64,000 nucleotides of DNA, from positions 57,390,290 through 57,454,289 of the forward strand of contig NC_065541.1 of assembly GCF_932294415.1 (NCBI RefSeq), in the 5' to 3' direction. Position 1 is the stretch's first letter, and every line of letters starts with the position of its first letter. This stretch comes from Quercus robur (Eukaryota; Streptophyta; Magnoliopsida; Fagales; Fagaceae). Below the pieces are notes generated by a model that was not told where the DNA came from, did no database searches, and saw only the letters and a list, made by a program, of their open reading frames with translations. Below are positions 56,989 to 64,000 of this stretch, piece by piece. Made by a program: the position numbers and the translations under genes.

Positions 56989-59352
56989 GTAAGTCTTTCT
57001 TCCCCTTCCTGTTCCTTCAGCTTTGTTTCTTTGAGTTCACTTTTGTAGTTTTAGGCTTTATAGATGGGTTACTCTTACCTTCTAGAATCCCCGGCTGCTT
57101 TGGCCACCTTTAGGAGTAAATTTAATATTCCCGATGACGTGGACGTGGCTTACTGCCATGAGAGTGATATGGAACTCCACCGAGGGCAGGGTACAACCTT
57201 CTTTCCTTTGATGTCCATTTTAGAAGGTGGGGTCAGGTTCCCCGTAGATCCCTTCTTGATAAGCACACTCACTTACTATGGGCTGTGCCCTGACCAGCTT
57301 CCCCCCAATTTTTACCGGGTAGTTAGTTGTGTCAGTAAGTTGAATCACACCTTTAACTTACAGTTAGACCACCATGATATTAACCAAATGTACAGCCTCT
57401 GTGGGAGCAAATTCACCAATTATTACCTAAAGACAAGGGATGCTCGGGTACGGCTTATATCGTGCCTACCCGATTCGAACAGGAACTCCGCCGGGGATTT
57501 CGTCAGGGTGCGCGGCAATTGGTTTGCCGGGGAGATCCCTTGCCCCCTTACACGGCGTGAAGTGGGTTCGTACCATCCCCTTCATAGAATTGCTTTCCTC
57601 CGCCTCTTCTTTTCTTCTTATTGGAGTAAAAATTTTTTATTGTTAAAGGCTAATGCGTCACCTGTTCTTTTGCAGACGGCAAAGTGTTTGTTCAGGACCT
57701 CAGAGCCGTCCACGCCAAGGATTTAAACTTCGTCCTCCGTTCCGAGATATACGTGCATTGGGACGGACAACTCCGGGCCTCACACTTGATCCTCGGAGTG
57801 GAGCCGGTTTATTCTACTTGGCAGCCTTTCAAGTAGGCACTGATAGTTGACAGCCCCCTGCTATCATACATAGACGTTCGGTACGTAAATTTTTTGCCGC
57901 CGAAGCTTACAACCGGGGAAGCGAGGGAATTTGGTCGGCGGTTCACTGCCTCGGACGAACTAGCTCCCCTGCGAGACGAGTCCGCGGAACGGGTATCTCA
58001 GCACCTTAGAGAGAGAGCCCACGAAGCCATACAGTAAGGGGATCAAGCCCAAGAGCAGCCCCATCCCGAGAATCCACCCGCCAAGCCTCAACAGCAAGTG
58101 ATAGAAGCGGCTGCCTTGCTAGCTGAAGCGATCCAACCCGGTGCAAGAATGGTGGCAAGGAGAGTCATGACCCTCGACCGGTTCGTGCCTGGTGCCCGGC
58201 AGCCCAACCAGCCCCCGCCTACTCAGGGTCGGGGTCAAGCGTCTCAGCCTCCTCCCCCTTCGCAGTCCGGACGGGCCCGTAAGAAGCAGAAAGTAACCGA
58301 GCAACCTTCCACGGGCCCGGGGGATGCCGCAGTCCAGACTCCTTCCCGACCAATAGGTGGAATCGTTATCCGCGAGCCGCCAACCGAAGCTGGTACGGGG
58401 GGCGCGTCCTCCTCCCAAGTGGCTCCAGCGTGGGAGCCAAAGTTCCTTCTGGACGGCAAGCCATTGCCCTCAACCGCCTCTGTTCGGATGTGGGATAAGG
58501 GTGAGGGCGGCCGTATTGCCCAAACTTTGGCTGAAGCTCTCCAACTTCCCGAGGACGTGCACGCTTTCGAGGATGGGTCCGAGGAGTCTGTGGGGCGCCG
58601 GTTAGAGTGGCACGCCATTGCGGTAATTCTTTTGCCTATCTACTCCTTCATATAGATTTCCTTTTGTTTCTTTTCTGACCTCCGTGCTTGCTAGGCCGCT
58701 CAACTGGCTCACATTGTGGCTGCCAGGGCACGGGAGCTTGATGAGGAAAACGAGCGCGAGAAGGGGGCGCAGGAGTCAGCAGTGAAAACGGCTAAGGAAA
58801 AGCTGAAAATTGCTGAGTCTGCTGAGAAGAAGGCTGCTGCTGCGGAGAAGTACCGGGCATTGGCCGAAAAAAGGTATGCGGAGCTCCTGACCAAGCAAAA
58901 TGAGACGGAAGTCAAATTAGCCGAAGCCATCAGCCTTAACACTTCCAATGCCGATGAGATAGCCGATCTCAGGGCAGGCTTGGCGGCCGCGGAACAAAAG
59001 TGGTATGACGTAGGTTTTGCCGATGCCGAGAATTCCGCAGAGCCGGTGGTGGCTCGGGCTCGGAATATGGGTTTCGAGGCTGGGTGGTTTGCCGCTCTTC
59101 AGGCATTGGGAGTTCCTGAAGATTTGCCGCTGAGAGACCCCGGCCAAATTCCATTTCCGAACCCTGTACCTGCCGTCCAGGACGCCCCGGCTGCTTTTGA
59201 CGAGGAGGAGACGGCCAGTATGAGGGAGCTGGTTGAGCAAATCGATTCTCATGCCAAGCCCAAGGAAATGGAGGCCACGAGCATCCCGACTGTGCAGGAG
59301 CTTCTCGGTGAGGGCCTGCCTTTTCCCCTGACCGTCCAGCAGGAAGTGACAC
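56989..59352 (+). pseudogene. Antisense multi-exon ORF of Tat-like element 2 (~700 codons, two in-frame stops)
   Basis: A 5'UTR intron, 56989 (GTAAGT) to 57063 (TAG), ends at the ATG 57064 (MGYSYLLESPAALATFRSKF). Exon 2 57064-57565 (phase 1), exon 3 57676-58622 (phase 0), exon 4 58695 to ~59352; the splice phases agree. N-terminal domain: FFPLMSILEGGVRFPVDPFL, YYGLCPDQLPPNFYRVVSCV, LDHHDINQMYSL. Exon 3 has SEIYVHWDGQLRASHLILGV, then a Pro/Gln/Arg-rich, probably nuclear-targeted stretch (GRARKKQK). Exon 4 has an Ala/Glu/Lys coiled coil, then WYDVGFADAENS. TAG at 57834 and TAA at 58035 would truncate it. It resembles Transposase_28-type gypsy proteins; function unknown. Confidence 0.82.
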
Positions 59353-60444
59353 CGCCAAATATTCCTTTAGTTCTTGAAAAGCTTCTTTGCAGCTCTCGTC
59401 CCATCGAAATCCCTTCCACTTTTTCAGAATCTGATAAAACGGCCGGCAGCGATCGGCAAATTTGGAGATAAATCGGTTCAGGGCGGCTAACATTCCAGTG
59501 AGCACTTGTACCTCTTTGGGATTGCTTGGTGGTTTGAGGCGGTTCACGGCTTCTATTTGATCGGGGTTAGCTTCTATTCCCCAAGTAAAGATCAGATATC
59601 CCAGGAACTTACCAGCCCCCACTCTGAAAGTGCACTTCTCGGCATTCAGGCGCAATTTGTGCCGACGTAGTATCTCGAACACTCCCCGGAGATCTTCGGT
59701 ATGCTGTGACTCAATTCTGCTTTTTACCACCATATCGTCGATATAAACTTCAACCGTGCATCCAATTTTTTCTCGGAACATTCTCGTCATCATTCGCTGA
59801 TACGTAGCCCCGGCGTTCTTCAATCCAAACGGCATGACCTCGTAGTGATAGTTCGCATTCGGGGAGATAAATGCTGTCTTTTCTCGGTCTTCGGGCGCCA
59901 AGGCAATCTGGTGGTAGCCTTGGAAGGCATCTAGGAAGCTCATCCTCGGGTGCCCGTATGTTGCATCTACTAGCTGGTCAATCTTGGGCATCGGGAATGG
60001 GTCCTTGGGACATGCCTTGTTCAAGTCTGTGAAATCCACACAAACTCTCCATTTCCCGTTCTTCTTCTTCACCACGACAGTGTTTGCCAACCACTTCGGG
60101 AAGAATATCTCCTTTATGGCTCCTGCCTCCTTCAGCCACTGTACCTCCAGGTTTACTGCATCGACGTGTTCTTTTGACGCTCTTCTCGGTCTCTGCTTCT
60201 TCGGGGGGAATAATGGATCCACATTGAGTTTGTGGACAATGAATTCGGGATCTACGCCGGGCACTTCATAAGGGCTCCATGCGAAAACATCTATGTTCTG
60301 CAACAGGAACAACAACATCTCTACCCTTTCCCGGTCATTCATGCTTGTACCTATCTGGAAATATCTGTCAGTATCTGGGAGAATTCTTACCTTCAGCACC
60401 TCCTCAGCAACGTCCGCCCCAGTTTCCCCCGGGGGTTTCTGTAA
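59353..60444 (-). pseudogene. Reverse transcriptase region of Tat-like element 2, C-terminally deleted
   Basis: Minus frame open from ~60442: LKVRILPDTDRYFQIGTSMN, VEMLLFLLQNIDVFAWSPYE, VCVDFTDLNKACPKDPFPMP, FLDAFQGYHQI, MPFGLKNAGATYQRMM, then the catalytic YIDDMVVKS near 59745-59720. It continues LTGMLAALNRFISKFADRCR and GFRWDESCKEAFQELKEYL. There the homology to the longer element stops and the frame runs into antisense-ORF DNA. The RT core motifs are intact. RNase H and integrase are absent. Confidence 0.9.
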
Positions 60445-61215
60445 TTGCTATGCAGTCTCTTTCTCGGCGTGCTCAGCCTGACCGAGCTGCTCTTTTTCCC
60501 ACCTGACCGCGGCTACAAGGCATTGCTTCGCCACCTGTTGGTTCCCCCTTACCTCTGCAACTCCATACTCGGTAGGAAATTTTACTTTCACGTGAAGGGT
60601 GGACGGAACAGCCCCCATGGCGTGAATCCACGGCCTTCCCAGGATTGCGGTGTAAGGTGCGAATGATCGGACTACTATGAATGTAACTACAACTCCCTTG
60701 CCTTCCATGTCCACTGGGAGAGAGATTTTCCCCTCGGGAATCACAACTCTCCCGTCAAACGAGACCAATGGCGTGTCATACTTCGCCAAATCCTGGGTCT
60801 TTAACCCGAGCCCTTCGAAGAGGTCTGGGTACATGACGTCAGCCCCGCTACCTTGATCAATCATCACCCTCTTCACCAAGAATCCACCTATCCGGGCTGT
60901 CACCACCAAAGCATCGTCGTAAGGTTGGATCGTCCCTTCCAAATCATCTTCTCCGAACGAGATGGCCAACCGTCCAACTTTCTTTTTCTTCTTCGATGAT
61001 TCTCCCTCCGCGCAAGCCACTGTCATTACCCTTTTCGCCGTTGCTGCTCTTCTTGGTGCGGCATGGATGACGTCGATTACCCCCAGGGGTGGTGGAAGGG
61101 GGTTCCTTTTCTGTTGGGCCCCCTGCCCGGGTTCTCGGTCAATGGAATCTGCTACAAACTCTCTCAGGTGCCCCGCCTTCACTAGCTGTCCGAGATGGTC
61201 TTTTAATACCCTACA
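60445..61215 (-). pseudogene. Protease region of Tat-like element 2
   Basis: Continues gag after the TAG at 61216: CRVLKDH, then HAAPRRAATAKRVMTVACAE, a lysine run, DDLEGTIQPYDDALVVTARI and VMIDQGSGADVMYPDLFEGL with the D-x-G-S active site. AILGRPWIHAMGAVPSTLHV follows. It ends at a TAG (60448) that replaces a sense codon, after which RT resumes in the same frame. Only two stops interrupt about 700 codons of gag-pro-RT. Confidence 0.9.
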
Positions 61216-62541
61216 CTACTCGGTGGTGTGCCTCTTGTCTCTGTGATAGGTGCAGTATAGGTTTTGGTTCCTCCGAGATGGGTCGCCCCCCATTTTGTTC
61301 GGCCATCTGAAAAATGGCTCGTTCCTTATCCGTTCCAGGATTTTGTGCACAGGCTCTTTGAACACCATATTAACCCCTTCGATTTGCACCTCCGGTTCCT
61401 GCATTCTGAAGTCTCTTTTCGGCTTTGGCGGCAAAATGCTTTGCCGAGATCTCCCCGCAAAAGGAGCTTTCCCCCTGCTTTGCAGCCAGTCATCCTCCAG
61501 GCGTTTGTACTCCTCTATGCGTTTCATCAGTTGCCTCATGTCCTCCGGGGGTCTTCTCTTCAGCGACTCCCGCAATTCAGAATCTTCGGGGAGCCCCATC
61601 CTGAAGGTGCTTGCCGCAATTTTCTCGTTTTCTCCACCAATTTCATTGTAGAGTTCCCAGTATCGGCTGGCATAACTCCGAAGGGTTTCCCCGACCCTCA
61701 TTTTCATGGAAAGCAATGCGTCGACCGGCTGTTGTACCCGGCTGCATGTTACGAACCTGCAGCCGAATTCCTGAATCAGCTCGGCGAAGCTGTGTATAGA
61801 ACCTTTCCGCAACCCATTGAACCATCTCAGTGCGGTAGAGCCGAGACTGAAGGGGAATACTTTACACATCAATGCATCGTTGTGCGCATGCAAAGACATC
61901 ATGTGGATGTAATGACTGACATGCTCCACGGGGTCTGTCCTCCCCTCATAGGAATTGAATGGTGGTCGCATGAATCTGCTCGGCATGGGTGCCCGTTCAA
62001 TCTCATCGGAGAATGGAGACCGGGCTGCCATCCGCAGGGCTCTGCTCATGGCATCCATTGCGGCGTTGTGGTGCCGCCGCTCATCTGGTGACTCTGATCC
62101 TTGGTCATCATACCCATGCGATCGGGAACGGTCCCGTCTACTACGTGTCTCCCGGGAGTGTCGATGTGACTCTTGGGAGCGTGATCGGTCTCGGTATTTT
62201 TGCGTAACAGATCGGTTGGAACCCTCCTCGCCCCGGTTTCTCCTTGGTTGGGGGTTGCGGTTCCTTTCGTGGCGCCGATCCCTTGCTTCCAGCTCCAAGT
62301 CCATTACCAATCTGCGTAACCGCTCCAGCTCTCGGTCTCTATCATCATACTGCCGATGTGCTGAGACGCCTGAAATCGTCCGATGTGTCTGGGCCGATCC
62401 TTCTCCCAATCCGAACCTTTCCTCTCCTCTTGGATGCTCCCTATCCTCCAGCCGTTTCTGCCTTCTCTCCCTCCACGTCGATCCCCGAGAAGATCCTATG
62501 GAATTGCTCGGAACATGCCCTCCTGAACGCTCCTCAGACAT
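61216..62541 (-). pseudogene. gag: gag of Tat-like element 2, full length up to one nonsense codon
   Basis: ATG at 62541 (MSEERSGGHVPSNSIGSSRG). The N-terminal ~170 residues are Arg/Ser/Asp-rich (SRSQESHRHSRETRSRRDRS), as in RNA-binding tails. The gag core follows: HVSHYIHMMSLHAHNDALMC, FNGLRKGSIHSFAELIQEF, VDALLSMKMRVGETL, STFRMGLPEDSELRESL. It ends CTYHRDKRHTTE, then TAG where the relative has Lys, then C, so the stop falls inside the zinc motif. It packages genomic RNA in the element's particle. Possible readthrough was considered, but a mutated Lys codon is simpler. Confidence 0.9.
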
Positions 62542-62586
62542 TCCTTTCGTTTGAGTCTCAGTTGAACCACGGCTTCGTAGGAGAGC

Positions 62587-62604
62587 CCCACGGTGGGCGC
62601 CAAT
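62587..62604 (-). promoter_or_regulatory. Primer-binding site of Tat-like element 2
   Basis: On minus ATTGGCGCCCACCGTGGG directly after the 5' LTR. TTGGCGCCxxC is usual for plant Ty3 Tat and related lineages. Confidence 0.8.
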
Positions 62605-63287
62605 TGTAGGAACCAAGTACAAGACTTCTGGGCCTTAGGTTACTTGGGCTCACAATTTATTTGTAGTGGGCTTAAGGATTTCCTACAATGGGTCGTTCTC
62701 GGCAGAGAGACTCAAAACAACACTCAGTTTATACTCTCTCCTTGACTGTTTTCTCTCAATTTTTCTGAACCCCTTCTTCTCCCAGTTTTCTTCTATTTAT
62801 AGCTAAGGTTAGTGGGAAGATTATGATTATAGCCACCGTTAGTGCTACTGGAGGTCCAATATTATTTGATTAAAGTGGATGTTTAGGTGAAAGGGCGGTG
62901 CAGCATTTATGATCTTGGAACTTGGCTCCATCTTGACCGACTATGTTCGGCAACTCAGTTCCCTAGGAATATCACAATTTCCCGGGAACAGTTCGTATAT
63001 TTGACCGGGAACGTTTGTCCGATCACCTTTCGGAATTCAATACCCTACGCTTGTTCGTACATGAAGGAAGCTCCAAGAAGGGCGCAGGACGACTGGACCT
63101 TTGCCCAAGACTGGTATGGGACTCGGCCCAGGGCCTGTGTGGGATTGGGCCCAGGGCCTGTGTGGGACTGGGCCCAGGGCCTGTGTGGGACTGGGCCCAG
63201 GGCCTGTGTGGGACTGGGCCCAGGGCCTGTGCGGGCCTGGGCCCAGGGCCTGTGCAGGCCCTGGGCCTGGGATCTCGGTGCCGTACA
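62605..63287 (-). repeat. 5' LTR of Tat-like element 2 (683 bp)
   Basis: Same ends as the other LTR. TATAAATAG on minus at 62801-62793 is the likely promoter of the genomic RNA. It is longer than its partner by 99 bp because of the 23-bp minisatellite. Confidence 0.9.
63125..63265. repeat. 23-bp minisatellite in the 5' LTR of Tat-like element 2
   Basis: About six copies of GGGCCCAGGGCCTGTGTGGG plus ACT; only two in the other LTR. The repeated Gly-Pro open frames on both strands here arise from it and are not genes. Confidence 0.9.
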
Positions 63288-63343
63288 TAAATATATATAT
63301 ATATATATATATTTATTTATTTATTTATTTATATTTATATAGA

Positions 63344-63715
63344 GTTGGGTTCAAGTTACACCTAGTGTAATTCTAAGCAATATTACACTACCTAATAACT
63401 TGTTATTAAATTCATATTTTGAAAATCTAACCGTTGAATTACATGTTCTATATATTCTTAACATGCATACCAATTTTCATGTTAATCGAATATAATTTAC
63501 CATTCGATCCATAAACTCATCTTTTATGCATTATTTTAAACAATAAATTGATGACATGGTTATTGATCTTTGATTATCTTTAAATTTTGTAAGTATGGAG
63601 AATATGCAAAGATAATGTAATCTAACGGTGAATTTATCAAAATTCACATCTGATTAAAAGATATTGGGTGGTATAATATTGCTTAGAGTTACATCAGGTG
63701 TAACTTGAACTCAAC
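63344..63715. mobile_element. MITE-like element (372 bp) with ~45-bp terminal inverted repeats
   Basis: GTTGGGTTCAAGTTACACC with TCTAAGCAATATTAC at the left matches the reverse complement of the right end (GTAATATTGCTTAGA-like, then GGTGTAACTTGAACTCAAC). About 88% alike. No transposase; TSD unclear, possibly TA-rich. Confidence 0.75.
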
Positions 63716-64000
63716 CTATTTATATATAGATGGTAATATAGCTATACTCATTTTTTGAAGGGTTACATTGGATAGGCCCTCTAACACCATTAACATGGGG
63801 TTGTCTTGGTTAAGTATACGACATGTTTTTTGTTTGTTAACATAAACCTTACAAACAGGTAGGTCCAGGAGAATAGCGGCAAACAAATTGATACTTTGTA
63901 ATCCAAAACTATATTATAAAACAACTTTTTTTTTTAGTTAAGAAAACTATTATAAAACAAATTAAAGGTTAGTTTATCCAGAGGGGAAAAAAATAATTAA
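63716..64000. other. AT-rich spacer to the end of the window
   Basis: No gene or repeat structure recognised. Confidence 0.4.

Larger units (their letters stand above)
55987..63287 (-). mobile_element. Tat/Retand-like Ty3 element 2, reverse orientation, internally deleted, 7.3 kb
   Basis: LTRs at 55987-56570 (3') and 62605-63287 (5'), TSD TAAAT (55982-55986 and 63288-63292). Reading on minus: PBS, gag, protease, RT, then a junction near 59352 straight into the antisense ORF, PPT and LTR. The end of RT, both RNases H, integrase and any tandem array are missing. Apart from a minisatellite the LTRs differ at about ten sites (~2%), so it is the youngest element here. It needs a helper to move. 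The PPT, antisense ORF and proteins are homologous to the 32-43 kb element, but the LTRs are a different sequence family. Confidence 0.92.

Noticed and set aside
61264-62609. Long plus-strand frames opposite the gag of Tat-like element 2
   Set aside because: Shadow frames of the GC-rich gag on the minus strand; no family motif.
62887-63370. Repeated Gly-Pro or Pro-Thr protein-like frames on both strands
   Set aside because: They are produced by the 23-bp minisatellite in the LTR, whose length is near a multiple of three plus two, so all frames stay open. No gene.

Overview
The window is nuclear DNA of a eudicot plant. It has GT-AG introns, a plant-specific receptor-like cytoplasmic kinase, long AT-rich spacers, and plant lineages of LTR retrotransposons, MULEs, Tourist-like MITEs, a LINE and a SINE. 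A woody species is plausible but only a guess. There is no bacterial, organellar or CRISPR signal. About half of the window is transposable elements, and many could be delimited to the base from their TG..CA ends and target-site duplications (TSDs).

Layout, left to right. (1) 1-6.6 kb: a decayed plant-mobile-domain (PMD/MAIL-type) gene on the minus strand, a perfect 35-nt-arm hairpin, and a LINE reverse-transcriptase fragment. (2) 8.1-16.7 kb: a ~0.9 kb inverted duplication interrupted by a complete but mutated Ty3/gypsy element with features of the CRM chromovirus clade (9180-15727, TSD ATTTA). (3) 16.9-18.4 kb: a tandem repeat and a Ty1/copia 3' remnant. (4) 19-29.2 kb: a minus-strand kinase cluster made of an apparently intact pseudokinase gene (A), a broken PCRK1-like fragment (C') and a broken paralog of the pseudokinase (B). 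A 1.7 kb MULE lies between A and C', and a solo LTR sits in an intron of B. (5) 30.0-43.5 kb: a SINE, then two head-to-tail 559-bp Tourist-like MITEs sharing a TAA target. The first is split by a 1002-bp solo LTR and the second by a 10.93 kb Tat/Retand-like Ty3 element (32221-43150). (6) 43.5-47.3 kb: gypsy LTR debris and a rearranged copia element containing a gag palindrome and a solo LTR. (7) 47.86-51.2 kb: the one clearly intact host gene (C), a 427-aa RLCK-VII kinase of the PCRK1/PBL19 type. (8) 52.5-55.9 kb: AT-rich repeats and a probable solo LTR. (9) 55987-63287: a young, internally deleted Tat/Retand-like element in reverse orientation, followed by a MITE.

Two themes stand out. First, order, strand and sequence suggest that a two-gene module (pseudokinase plus PCRK1-like kinase) was duplicated as A-C' and B-C. 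One kinase copy then decayed, one pseudokinase copy broke, and the B-C spacer was enlarged by transposons. Active and dead kinases share intron positions, so the pseudokinases probably arose from an RLCK gene. Second, both Tat-type elements carry, antisense to gag-pol, a gene-like unit with its own TATA box, a 5'UTR intron and two coding introns at conserved places and phases. An element carrying both an antisense ORF and an amplified tandem repeat fits the published Retand type. The conserved spliceable architecture is the least ordinary thing seen here.

All coordinates were read by eye. Domain calls come from motif recognition, with no database search.
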